A stretch of DNA of 64,000 bases from positions 82,759,055 through 82,823,054 of the forward strand of contig OY720642.1 of NCBI GenBank assembly GCA_963169105.1, read 5' to 3'. Source of the stretch: Ceriagrion tenellum. Lineage: Eukaryota > Arthropoda > Insecta > Odonata > Coenagrionidae. Below are positions 20,940 through 30,843 of this stretch, in pieces. Each line of letters starts with the position of its first letter. The first letter of the stretch is position 1. The notes beneath the pieces are model-generated. The model searched no databases, was not told the DNA's origin, and worked only from the letters and a program-made list of their open reading frames with translations. The translations under genes were made by a program, and so were the position numbers.

Positions 20940-21563
20940 GTGTTTCGCCTCTCGCCGCAGGATTATAACTTCCGCCCTGGTTTCAATCTTCCGGTTATGC
21001 CCGAGGCAAGGAAGAGGTGGGAGGAAAGGATGGGAAGGGAAGGTTAGCTAAACCACAACCCCTTCGAGGCCGACACCAATGAGGCGGAATGAGGTCAAAA
21101 GGACCTCAATTGGGCCTCCGCCTCCCCGAAGTGCTCGTATTAGGTTGGTTACCCAAACAACTGAGACGAGTAGCCGTCGGTCTCGCTTTCGTGAATGACC
21201 TAACGCACATCTTTGTGGACCGGAAGAGCCCGTTGCCCAATAATTTGGGATTAGGTATCTCCCTGGCTCACTTTCAGGGTTGACGCCGTGCGGTCTGCCG
21301 GAGTACGTCCTCGAGTCGAGTTCAAATCTTAACCCCGCTGGGAGGGTTGTATGCACTGGTCCCAAGATGGGGAATATTGTCGCTCAGTTCGTAATCGGGC
21401 AGAAAATTTGAGTAGTCTTCTCGGGTCTTACATTTACATCTCTTCATTACCCTGCAAGCCACCACGAGGATGTTTGATGGGGGGTGACTTGGAGGGTCAA
21501 TTCGGACTAATTCTGGTCAAAGCGTGGGAACATCCCTTCTCTCAGTAGCCCTCGTCAACCCCT
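20940..21563 (+). mobile_element. Retroposon R, long copy with internal insertion
   Basis: Flanked by a perfect 21-bp direct repeat beginning CGTCACGTATCTC (20919-20939 and 21564-21584). The body matches 29995-30467: CGCCGCAGGATT, AAGAGGTGGGAGGAAAGG, GAGGTCAAAAGGACCTC, GCCTCCGCCTCCCCGAAGTG, ACGCACATCTTTG and GTGCGGTCTGCCG. It is interrupted at about 21320 and resumes at about 21491 with GGAGGGTCAATTCGGAC. No coding frame is conserved between copies and no tRNA A/B boxes are evident. Confidence 0.75.
21327..21490 (+). repeat. Second copy of the 20511-20674 segment, inside R
   Basis: Near-identical to 20511-20674 and located where R sequence is broken. It arrived in R after R had inserted, by local duplication or gene conversion from the copy 800 bp to the left. 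Confidence 0.8.
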
Positions 21564-21814
21564 CGTCACGTATCTCGTAATCAGAGATACTGACACAGTT
21601 TCTATTGGTTAGTCAAAGATGACAATAACCACACTGGTAGAGATGCGGGAAAAAGGAAAACAAACTTCGCCAAAACGACAACTAACGACAAATACATTTA
21701 CGAAATATCGTGAAAACCACCTCCTGGGTGCGTGGCACGGTGTGCATCCACAGCAGACATCCCGTCCAGTGCTCATAAAAGATAATAGAAGAATATCACA
21801 CGATCCCAGGGCTG

Positions 21815-22029
21815 GTACATCTACATTTACATATTACCCTGCAAGCCACATCAAAGATGTGTGGCAGAGGGTAATTAATCGCCAGCATATAATATCATGG
21901 AAGAGTAATTTTCGCTAACATGTACTACACTATAATCATGCTACCATTGCTACAGAAACTATTAAATTAAAGCATAATGTAACTATATGCACGAAATACA
22001 AGTGTCATGCAGGTGTCATCCAAAACATG
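21815..22029 (-). mobile_element. LINE family B 3' UTR, outer copy
   Basis: The minus strand tail GTAGATG and CCTCTGCCACACATC, then 3' UTR through CTACAGAAACTATTAAAT and AATACAAGTGTCATGCAGG. The sequence is interrupted at about 22029 by another family B copy and appears to resume near 22425. Confidence 0.6.
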
Positions 22030-22424
22030 ATATCTACATCTACGTACTACCCTGCGAGCCACCACGAGGGAGTGTGGCAGGGGGTGAAGATCACCAAACA
22101 TGCACTATTGACATGCAACTAGGCTATTTAATGAAGGCATGCTAGATAATAGGGTCACATGGTTAGTATCTACATAATAAGAAAGGAATTATTGGTTTTT
22201 ATTACATGCATCATGCACTACATACTACTCTAACTATATTTCACCTACCTATCCCTTTGTTACGCTGCCTATTGTTCTCTCTTATAGCACGCAGGAAAAA
22301 TCACATTTTAAATCTATCGGTACGACAATCTATCTCTCTAATCTTAATATGATCAAACCTAGCATAATACGCAGGGGTTTTCAATATATATCTAACGTCA
22401 TCTGTGAACAAATCGGTTTCGAAT
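22030..22424 (-). mobile_element. LINE family B 3' end, nested copy
   Basis: The minus strand reads FTDDVRYILKTPAYYARFDH, IKIREIDCRTDRFKM and FFLRAIREN (about 22410-22270), then the 3' UTR, ending in CCCCTGCCACACTCCC and GTAGATGTAGATATC at 22030-22045. One stop is present after RFKM. It sits inside another copy's 3' UTR. Confidence 0.75.
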
Positions 22425-22510
22425 GATACAAAATGTTTCGAAATGTTATTAGTACTTCATGGCAGATTTAGAAAGAAGCGTTACGGAATAATCAATTAAT
22501 CAGCTACACT
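22425..22510 (-). mobile_element. LINE family B 3' UTR, continuation of outer copy
   Basis: ATTAGTACTTCATGGCAG and GCGTTACGGAATAATCAATT correspond to GTTAGCACTTCGTGGCAG and GCATTAGGGAGAAAATCAAT at 6014-6060, the part of the UTR expected after the break at 22029. Confidence 0.5.
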
Positions 22511-23029
22511 TACTGTGGACTAACCTATTTCAAAGTCTCTTGACCCACTTGGCAGGGGAGGACAAGAAAACTGTCAGTAGATAATACAATGCCAAATCAG
22601 AGACCAATAGAGTTCTCCGTTGAAATTAACACTAACATGAAGGAGATGCTGGAACATACAATTACTAATTAGTATTTTCTAGAAAATCAGTTATACTGGA
22701 AGATGTTAGTTCGTGCTGTAAATTATATACAGTATGCCATGTCAAACGAGATTAGGTGATAAGTGGTAGTGGAAAACTAATTTACAGAAGAACGACTCTA
22801 AATCAATAATTCAAACATCATTCAGTCTCGTCTTCATGACTTAACAGTAATTTACAAATTAAAGCAATAAAGCAAAGACTTTGAAGATTATATCGATAGC
22901 AACTGTGGCCCTACAATCAGATCTTTTCTCTTCAGGGGGAATTATCACGTCATTTCCATGCCATTTGTGTATTTAACATGGCATTAACTCGTTCGGTATA
23001 GGTCATGCATTTTTTAGTGGATCAACATC
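22511..23029. other. No gene seen
   Basis: AT-rich sequence with no supported feature. It may be the decayed upstream part of the LINE at 22425-22510. Confidence 0.35.
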
Positions 23030-23560
23030 TACATAATACCCTGCGAACCACCGCATGGGCGTGTGGCAGGGTGTGTTAGGACACCAGCCATGTAAAAATG
23101 TAAGTTTTTGGGAGATGAAATGTTGACATGTATTAAATGAGTGTATTTAGTGGAGCTTAATTTTTATTGTGGTCGCTAATTGTTCGCGGAAAGAACGAGT
23201 TTTTGTACCTATATGTTCGGCAGTGTATCTCTCTTATTTTGTCGCATCTGTCAGACCTAAAGATATTGTGAGGAGTCACGATGATATTCTCTATGTCGCT
23301 CTGAAAAATATAATTTCTGAATTTCTCAAGCAACCTAAGCCTAGCGTATAGCCTCCGAGTATCTAGAGGCTCCCACCTTAATCCCTCTAAAATTTGTGAC
23401 AGACCACATGTACACTCGTAGCAGTTTTTAACGAAGCGCGCTGCTTTCCTTTATATTTCATTAAGTATTTTGGTTAAATCTTTATCACCAGGGTCCCAAA
23501 TGCTCGCGGAGTATTCCAGACGTGGCCTAACTAGAGCAAAGTAGCATCTCTATTTGACTT
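23030..23560 (-). mobile_element. LINE family A 3' end with RT thumb
   Basis: The minus strand from about 23545 reads CYFALVRPRLEYSASIWDP, a hallmark of the segment after the catalytic RT motifs. It continues RKAARFVKNCYEC, LEGLRWEPLDTRRLYARLRLLEKF and RCDKIREIHCRTYRYKNSF, ending ISDHNKN. The 3' UTR runs to the CCTGCCACACGCCC and GTATTATGTAGATG tail. It is nearly open with one or two stops, and is the longest family A copy in the window. Confidence 0.85.
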
Positions 23561-24255
23561 TTTTATCCGAGGACCTTCCGATTATACGTTTATCAAAGCC
23601 TAATTTCTTTAATGCTGAGCCACATACATTTTTTATGTGTAATCCCCACGGCATATGCACGACATGTACAGGATGGTAAAAAATCACATCGAATACTGCT
23701 ACTATTGGAACTGACAATCTTATCTTAAGTTTCACGAGTTTGGCAGTTAATTTTGGCGCATATTTTCCCTTTTTGACTAAATGAATTTCAAGACCAGCTT
23801 GCAGGTATTGCTCAGGGGGCTAAGAGAATCCGATTGGAATTTTTTTCTCACGATCTCAATAGCTTCCTTCGTCAGTCTGCCACAGTTGCTGACTAATCGA
23901 CCGATCCCGGCTGGAAAGGGGGTTATCACGATGCATTGTCATCGGGCACAAAATAACCTTTCTATTTAGATAACTAATCGGAGAGAACCAATAATATGAA
24001 CCTCGTTGCCTGAGCAGGTAAAATTAAAAACTATGAGGTATTATTTTGGTGGAGGTGAAAAAATTATGAGATATTCATCTGTTCAATATCAGAAACGGTT
24101 GTCAAAACTTCTTTCCGATACGGTCTTAAAAGCAGCACGAAATGACAGCGTTTTTAATAAGCTTACAAAAGATTTTATAAATGTCAAGGAGAAATTTCCA
24201 AACATTCCATGTAACAAATGATGTGGTACGAAGTCACTCGCACGGATTCATATAC
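23561..24255. other. No gene seen
   Basis: Two short frames at 24006-24221 and 24218-24460 carry no recognised motif. I see no repeat structure. Confidence 0.35.
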
Positions 24256-24292
24256 ACCAGGGTTGAAATTCGTTATGAAAAAATCATTTGTT
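24256..24292 (-). repeat. Inverted scrap of the SINE body
   Basis: CCAGGGTTGAAATTCG followed by AAAAAATCATTTG is the reverse complement of the SINE body at 24538-24575. The two form ~35-bp arms around 24293-24537. Confidence 0.65.
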
Positions 24293-24464
24293 AGATGCTA
24301 TGTTTGGAAATTTGTCAATTTCGTCGTTTTAATAACGACAATGTTGGGTTTATCCACCGCGACAGTGGCTTTGTTAGCACGACTTCGTCTCATGTGCTAC
24401 AATGTGGACTTGAGGCCTGAACATCTAGTTCGCATAAACCCCCCTCAAAATTCGCCTTGAAGGA

Positions 24465-24575
24465 AGATGGCTTGGTGGTGTAACTGGCCAACACACCTGA
24501 CCGGCACTTGGGAGATCCGAGTTCGTATCCCAGTCAGTCAAATGATTTTTTCATAGCGAATTTCAACCCTGGTGT
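24465..24575 (+). repeat. tRNA-derived SINE copy, plus strand
   Basis: A-box-like GGCTTGGTGGTGTAACTGG, then GAGTTCGTATCCCAG in the B-box position and body TCAAATGATTTTTTC with GCGAATTTCAACCC. The B box differs from consensus at one central base. It is the same family as 335-447 and 13085-13205. Confidence 0.65.
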
Positions 24576-24607
24576 TGAGGAGAAAATTTTGGCGCGTATT
24601 TTCCCTT

Positions 24608-25005
24608 GCTGACCAGAACAAACTAGAAGCCTTCAGAACATGGTGCTAATGGAGGATGCTGAAGAACAAATGGATGGAAAAAAATAAGAAATGATGATGT
24701 GTACAGAAGAATAGAAGAGGAAATAACCATAGAGAATACCATACAAAAAAGAAGAACTGGACGGATTGGACACACCCTGAGGCACGATGGATTTGTGAAG
24801 ACATAATTGTAGGTAAAATAGAGGGAAAAGTCCCCAGAGATAGACCCAGGAATAAGTTCATGGACCAAATGAAGAGGAAAGTACATAGGAAGAGATATCA
24901 GGAACTAGTATTGGATAGGGTAAGGGAGCTAACGTTAGATAGGGAAGGGTGGAGGGCTGCAGTCAATCACTCTCATGATTGAACGACCAATGATGATGAA
25001 AGAGA
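24608..25005 (+). mobile_element. LINE family E 3' end, best uninterrupted copy
   Basis: With a few frame changes it reads NKLEAFRTWC (RTE-type 'LEAFEMWCWRRM'), WTDWTHPEARW, IVGKIEGKVPRDRPR, NKFMDQMKRKVHRKRYQE and LTLDREGWRAAVNHS, then stop and an ATTGAACGACCAATGATGATG end. It is the best guide for placing the interruptions in the copies at 12477 and 17990. Confidence 0.8.
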
Positions 25006-25189
25006 CAATGATGAGGCAACAGGAAGTACAGTAGAAAATTTAAAAAAATGATCGCAATATTTCACTAACAGAGACGGTTTTAGGACCTATTTTCAATGTG
25101 TTTTTTTTAAGCAGCTTATCGTGAAAGTTTTTCCATTGTTAAGAAAATGAAAGTTGATTTGTTTTTTTTTCCGGCGTATGATGCTAATA
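25006..25189. other. No gene seen
   Basis: AT-rich spacer with no supported feature. Confidence 0.3.
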
Positions 25190-25565
25190 AAGTCTTCTCG
25201 AGTTTTCCTTCAAGTTAGGTAATTGTTGGCCGACGTTTCAATGGCTACCTCTGCCATCGTCCTCATGTCCTGAAGACGGAGGTAGACATCATAGCAGACG
25301 TTACAATCTAGCGATTGCAGACGTTACAATATCACCGCATAATGATGGCGTATATAGAAACAGAATAGGAATTGGCCGACGTTTCAACGGTTACCTCTGC
25401 CATCGTCCTCATGTCCTGAAGACGGAGGTAGACATCATAACGTCAGCCAACAATTACCTAACCTGCGGGGCTATTCTGTTTCTACATACGCCATCATTAC
25501 GCGGTGATATTGTAACGTCTGCTATCGCTAGCGAGCTGCCGCGAGCGGTTCTGTTTCTTCTGACG
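25190..25565. mobile_element. Nested palindromic Penelope-type elements
   Basis: Direct and inverted repeats of about 60 bp are interleaved. GGCCGACGTTTCAA...CCATCGTCCTCATGTCC occurs at 25228 and 25374. AATTGTTGG and its complement CCAACAATTACCTAAC bracket the unit, as do GATATTGTAACGTCTGC and its complement. On the minus strand at 25235-25266 and 25381-25412 the boxes read ATGAGGA-C-GATGGC...GCCATT or GCCGTT-GAAAC-GTCGG, one base off the CTGANGA box. Confidence 0.65.
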
Positions 25566-25598
25566 TTTCGACCACTGCGAAAAAACAATAAATAAGCG

Positions 25599-26261
25599 TT
25601 GCACAAACTAAAATTGTGCAAGATCCGGAAAGCAGATTTGAATTGTCATGGAGCTAATTTCTATTTTACCGCATGGTCGCGTTGCTATGGCATTATGAAG
25701 AAACAGAATCGCACCCTTTGGAGTAAAACTCGAGAAGACCTTTTTAGAAAAATGAAAATTTTCAATAAACGTCTTTTTTACCTTACGGCCGTTATCACCG
25801 ATCAATTCGAAGTTTTAATGGTGATATTTACATTCTTTAGTTTACTTGTTCTCTTAAAGGCTAAAACCATTCCCGCAGCAATTGTAACCTTCAATAATGC
25901 ACGCTTCAACGTTTCAAATGCTTCAATTTTTTTCATTGATATCGTTTCCTCAGACATCTCTCCAGCCAGCCTCAACTCTTGCCTCCTTACGTGGTGTTTC
26001 ATACATCTCGAACACCACTTTTTCTTAGGCTTCCCTTCACGATTCCCCCCAGACGATTGCGAAAAGGGTTCTTCTCAAATCCAATTTTTTCTGCATCATA
26101 CAAGGGAGAGAGAAGTCATACAGCTTAAGTCCACACTGATTTATGGTAATTATCTTTTTCCACGAAGAGAGCTCCCCACTATTTCAACAGATTGCGGAAG
26201 AGCCAAGATAGATACCTACCCCACCGTTATGGTAGACCGCTGCGAGAATATCAGTTCTTGA
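25599..26261 (+). other. Unrecognised 220-codon open frame
   Basis: This is the longest open frame in the window (220 codons). I recognise no domain. A hydrophobic run VLMVIFTFFSLLVLLKAK near residue 72 could be one membrane segment, but the rest is low-information and Phe/Ser-rich, as expected from AT-rich non-coding DNA. There is no nearby homologous copy, splice pattern or promoter to support it. I record it as an open frame and do not call a gene. Confidence 0.2.
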
Positions 26262-26578
26262 GAAAACTTCAAGCCGCAGACACAATTTAAGTATGAGAAA
26301 TAAATTTTTCAGCATGCTCCCCCTATGATTTCTAAAAGAACCGGAATCACCCCTCTCATTAACATCACCCCTATCCACCCATGCACCTGTATTCCCGTTA
26401 GGAACCCATTATCGGACCGTGAAAGCCTTGGAGGCGTAATGCCGTATTATAATCAATACAATATGCATAAAATATCCCGAATGTGTTATAATTTATTCTC
26501 TTATGTAGTTTGCCTGTACGTATAGGAAGAAGACGTTCAGCAGTGGTATTAGACTTGGATTATTTAGTACGCCCAAAG

Positions 26579-26943
26579 TCCAGCGCACACTTATCCTCCC
26601 GCATCCGTCCGCTTCCTCCCTCACAAAATACATGGCTAACTGAAATACGGGTTATTCCGTGAGTTGGCCCGTACTATTCCTCCCGGCCTCCGTCCGCCAC
26701 AGTCCGTCTCCGTCCGCTCCGCCCGGTATTGTCGGTCGAGAATATTTGGCGTATGCGGACGGGCGGTCGGAGGCTGGGAGGAATAGTATGCGCAGGCTTC
26801 CGTCCGTCTCTTCCCGGAGACTGCGGGCCCAAGCCCATTGTCGTTCGGTTTTGGCGGACGGAAGCGGACGACGTAGTATGCGCACCCCTCGGAATAAACG
26901 GTAGGAAGCGGACGGAGGCGGGAGGATAGGAGTCCGCTGGCCT
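26579..26943. mobile_element. GC-rich MITE-like element with long inverted ends
   Basis: The left end CCAGCGCACAC...TATCCTCCCGC then CCGTCCGCTTCCT matches the complement of the right end (GCCAGCGGACTCCTATCC, CCCGCCTCCGTCCGC) over about 38 bp. The interior repeats CGTCCGCC-like words and is far richer in G+C than the flanks. No target duplication is certain. The overlapping frames on both strands follow from this structure. Confidence 0.65.
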
Positions 26944-27589
26944 TAATGCTTAGCTCATACCGCATCGTCTAAACTGAGACTTCTATGGTAAAATACAGGG
27001 TGCGGCAGCATAATTTTCTGATTTGAATTTGTCGCCAGGAAGCGAGGTCGAAATGCGACCCTGTGATGAAACATGTTTATCCAACATTCTCACCTTGACA
27101 TGGACAACTCACTAATGCTTGAAATGTATGTCGTAGAATATGGAGAAATAATTATTATGACGATACCTATAACACATTCTGATTTATTGACCCTTCAAAT
27201 CAGCTAATTATGCTGCCGCACCCGCTGTATAAGTTACTTCTACAGTAGCATTTGAACCCGCGGCATTCCGGAGAGCCGGGTCAACGAATTAAGGTAGTTT
27301 TACCGACGAAGGACGCGAGTGTAATTTTTGTCAGATTCTTGATGTTTAAGGATAAATATGTGTTCTGTTAAATTTGGACAAGATGTGTCCCACTTTAGAG
27401 TCAATTTTCTCGCAAATAGAACTTGAAATTTCGTGGTGTTTAGTGGAAGTAAAGAGAAAGACGAGAAAAAAATGGTATTTTTCAAATACGGATGCCATTT
27501 TCACAGAAAACTATTTTCATGAATAAAAACTCCTGACAAATTCATCTAAAATAACGCATAATTCCGCCCAACTTTTGGTGAAAGATGGC
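26944..27589. other. No gene seen
   Basis: Holds inverted GTGCGGCAGCATAATT and AATTATGCTGCCGCACC near 26999 and 27206, probably the ends of a ~225-bp palindromic element. No coding signal. Confidence 0.45.
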
Positions 27590-27830
27590 AATAATTCATC
27601 GTTAGCTGGAAATAATCGATTTTCTCTTTCAATAAGTCGATAAATCCTAAGATAATAAGAAACCAATTATGTAATTGAATGACCAATCGACTTTGGTTAT
27701 AATTAATCAAATGATCGATTAATCGATTTATATTATTTTTTGCCATCCCTAAAATATCAATAATTAATCGTTCGTAGATTGACTTTTTTTAAATTAAACA
27801 AATGACTGATAAATCGATGTATATTATTTT
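27590..27830. repeat. Cryptic ATCGATTA repeat block
   Basis: Permuted AATCGATT, TAATTAAT and ATAAATCGAT words, with GCCATCCCTAAAATATC at 27742-27758, the same boundary word seen in the 3348, 4560 and 19600 blocks. Confidence 0.55.
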
Positions 27831-28904
27831 CTTTCTCAAATTTGTCGTTAGCAGATAACTACTGCAAAAATTGAAGTAAATACGTGATAATTTCGCTAAA
27901 ATGGCGCTGTAGACGGCGTCTGTGGCAATAAAATATTTTTCAATAACCAATAATAGATTTCTCGACCATTATAATAAAGATTATTACAAGAATAATTAAA
28001 AATAAAATTACCTAAACAAACTTGTGCTCTTGAGGACCGTTCAATTATAAAATAATCATATTGTTGATAATAAAAATGTTATAGTTATTCATTATGAACC
28101 GTATTTGTAGAAAAGACTGTTCAAAGAAATGGTGCAGATCATAAAAAACACAAATGCTTGTATTATGAGTACAGACATTGACAAGCTTAGTAGAATTTTT
28201 GTTGGATTGATGGGATCAACCCTTACTGAATTCTGTGTTAATTAATTTGTCTGTTTTTTTACAGAAAACCAATATGATCGAACTTAATGTTAACTTTGAT
28301 TTTACATCTGTATTATATGTAGAAAATTGTGTGTAATTAATTTTATTTCGCCATGCATATATTTTTTTTCAAAATTTGTAAATGGTTTGTTTTAATTTAT
28401 TTGTTGTTTTTGCATATTTCTATACTGTTTGGAGTTGTTATTTCCTTTGCTGTTTTTCAATACTAAGCCCAATGCATGAATATATATTGTGGATTGTTAT
28501 CTCGACACCAAGAACTGTTGTCTCGAATTCCGTAAACAAACGGCTTTTTGGAAAGTGGTGCCTCCTAGTGGTGAAAGACGGAAGTTCCAATGTTAATACA
28601 CTCGATAGTTTGTAAATAAACACGTCTTACTGGTTTTACCATGAATATACATGGGTTTTACTTACAAATAATCATAATGCAGTGGATGAAAAATGTAGCA
28701 TTACACGCAGAACGTAATTATACACTTTTTTAATATCGTCCGGTCTACAGATATATTTAAATCCTCTCCATATTTAATTGCACAAATGCACAAATTACTT
28801 CTTTGCACTTCGTGAATATCGCTATACAAAAATTTAATAATAATGCGAGGTGACTTCATGAGTATTACGAATGGCCATCATTTCAGTGTAGGTAAAAAGG
28901 AATG
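27831..28904. other. AT-rich, no gene seen
   Basis: More than 1 kb of AT-rich sequence. The short frame at 28382-28615 is Phe/Cys/Tyr-rich with no recognised motif. Confidence 0.35.
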
Positions 28905-29390
28905 CCCTTACCGCCGCCTTGCACAGATTCTTATTTTTCAATCCAAGTCTCCTATTTTGGGTCCTCGTAGACGCATACCCTGTTTTGTAGCCTGGTACGA
29001 AGCAAGTTCTGTGTAAACATGGCTTTCTAAATTATTTATTTAGGCCGTACGGGCTTCATGCATTCAAATTAGGGTCAGAGTCTGGCAAACATCGTCGTCG
29101 GCACGCGATGGACGTTTCATAAACCTCTTACACATTTTCCGTAATAGATATTTCCTCTCTAGCATTTACAAAGTAACTTTTAAATCACAAAAATAATAGA
29201 ATATTATTCAAAGCATCAAGTAATTCAGATATCCCCGATCGTCATTGAATATTCATCACAGTCTCACGTTATCAACAATTAACTACGTCTATTTACAATA
29301 ACAATAGAAAAGACTCTAATCGAAGTGCCGCCAAGGATTGGGTGAACTAAAAGTGGAAATTTAGGCAACACGTAGCCTAGGCAACAATGC
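28905..29390 (-). repeat. Repeated exon-like unit with THAP-like N-terminus, copy 2
   Basis: Inverted partner of 13985-14475. The minus frame reads HRTCFVPGYKTGYASTRTQ then NRRLGLKNKNLCKAA and meets a GGTAAGG donor-like site at about 28916. The start codon seen in copy 1 is changed and the second Cys is Tyr. The GTTGCCTAGGC half of the upstream palindrome persists near 29379. Conservation of the frame but not its ends suggests a decaying exon from a duplicated gene or transposon. Confidence 0.45.
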
Positions 29391-29434
29391 CAAACATCTA
29401 CATCCATAAATGATTTAAGATTTTCCCTGTGTAT

Positions 29435-29735
29435 TATGTTTAAATATCTTTCTCGGGCTTCGCACCGGGTAATGTTTTCAAATGATCCAGTGATCAAATG
29501 TATTAAAATGACGAGAAAATGATTCAACGGCCAGCGGAACACGTCAGCCAATCATAGGGATCGCAACCTTAATTGTTGGGGCATCAACAGCTTGTTTAAT
29601 TTTAGTGTTATAGTGGTCACGGCGGAAATAACACGTGCCTTGAAAATGGAAAACAAGTCGTTTTCCGAAACGTCGGCGGATTTTGAAAATATCACCCGGT
29701 GCGAGGCCCGAGAAAGATATTTAAATCTAAATCCA
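29435..29735. mobile_element. Palindromic Penelope-type element
   Basis: TTTAAATATCTTTCTCGGGC...CACCGGGTAATGTTTTC (29440-29480) is the complement of GAAAATATCACCCGGTG...CCCGAGAAAGATATTTAAAT (29683-29727). At 29640-29671 the plus strand reads TTGAAAA-T-GGAAAA...TTTTCC-GAAAC-GTCGG, a variant of the motif. The segment after the motif (ACCCGGTG, then CCCGA-AAAGA-ATTTA) also follows the motif at 49347. Confidence 0.65.
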
Positions 29736-29845
29736 TAATATATATTCATGGCCCAATTATAGGTAAATTTTCGATGCCTCAACTTTTATTCTAAAAACTG
29801 TATAATTACCTGGCTATAATTCTCTCTGTTTTGTGTTGCAAACCC

Positions 29846-29880
29846 CTGAGAATGCCAACATATATTTGGCGAAACGTTGG
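29846..29880 (+). other. CTGAGAA-hairpin-GAAAC motif
   Basis: CTGAGAA-T-GCCAA-CATATAT-TTGGC-GAAAC-GTTGG, with a perfect 5-bp stem. It differs from CTGANGA at one position. It stands alone with no clear palindromic partner. Confidence 0.5.
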
Positions 29881-29994
29881 TTGTGAGGGAAGTACATGAA
29901 TGACCAAATACTCAAGATTTTGCCATTGCATATAAATTTTTTTTTGATATGCCTGAGGAATGAATGGCATTTATGTGCGTTAATGTTGCGGGCA

Positions 29995-30467
29995 AGCGGT
30001 TCGGCTCACGCCGCAGGATTACAACTTCCACCCCTGGACTGAAGCTCTCGCTTATCTCCGAGGATATGGAAGAGGTGGAAGGAAAGGATGGGTAGGGAAG
30101 GTTAGCGAAACCACTGCCCCTTCGAGACCGACACCAATGAGGCGGATTGAGGTCAAAAGGACCTCAATGGCCTCCGCCTCCCCGAAGTGCTCGTTTTAGT
30201 TTGGTTCCCCCAAACAACTGAGACGAGTAACCGTCGGCTCCGCTTTCGCTTGAGCCTACCGCACATCTCTGCGTACCGAGAGAGCCTGTTGCCCAAATAT
30301 TTGGGATAAGGTATCCCTCTGATTCGCTTTTTGGGTTGCCGTCGTGCGGTCTGCCGACTTACGTCATTGGAGTGAGGATCACCGGACCCAATGGAGGGTC
30401 AAAACGGACCAATTTTGGTCAAATGTGTGAGTACAACCCACTCCTCAATAGGTCCCGGCAACCCATA
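29995..30467 (+). mobile_element. Retroposon R, full reference copy
   Basis: A 473-bp element flanked by AATGTTGCGGGCA at 29982-29994 and 30468-30480, a 13-bp target duplication. It runs from CGGTTCGGCTCACGCCGCAGG through GAGGTCAAAAGGACCTC and GCCTCCGCCTCCCCGAAGTGC to GGAGGGTCAAAACGGACC and GGTCCCGGCAACCC. There is no poly(A), no transposase, and no open frame shared with the copies at 15558 and 20940. The 167-codon frame starting at 30336 crosses the element edge and is not conserved. Confidence 0.75.
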
Positions 30468-30843
30468 AATGTTGCGGGCAGTGTGCGTAAAAGTTGGAAT
30501 GAAGTAACTGTTTTGACTTACACAGTCGCGTCGGGAACCTCCTTAACGATCCAACTCACACAGTGGCGATGCCCGCTGGCGGCACTGCGATTCTTGTCTA
30601 CATTTTTTCAGCAGTCACCAATTCCCTTCAGTGGTCGAATTTGCTCCAGCTTTTTAGCTTTCCACCGAGGACAGGAAGATTTTTTTCGCTGCCCTCTGTC
30701 GGGTAGTCTGCGGAATGCTGCGTATGAGAAGTCGTGCTGTAAGTGTATATACGTTAAGCAGAAACAAAATTTTCTCATTTTAAACATGACAAAAATATCT
30801 CACAGGTGGCAAAATTTCACTTTATTTTTTCGAAGTTAAACTG

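Noticed and set aside
20511..23100. CRISPR-like array from the spaced CCCTGC-AGCCAC repeats
   Set aside because: The repeats are LINE 3' tails at irregular spacing in a eukaryotic sequence.
25599..26261. Longest open frame (220 codons) as a membrane protein gene
   Set aside because: One hydrophobic run only, no recognised domain, low-information AT-rich composition and no conserved copy. It is kept as an unrecognised open frame and not as a gene.
30336..30839. 167-codon frame as a gene
   Set aside because: It starts inside retroposon R and crosses its target duplication. It is not conserved in the other R copies.
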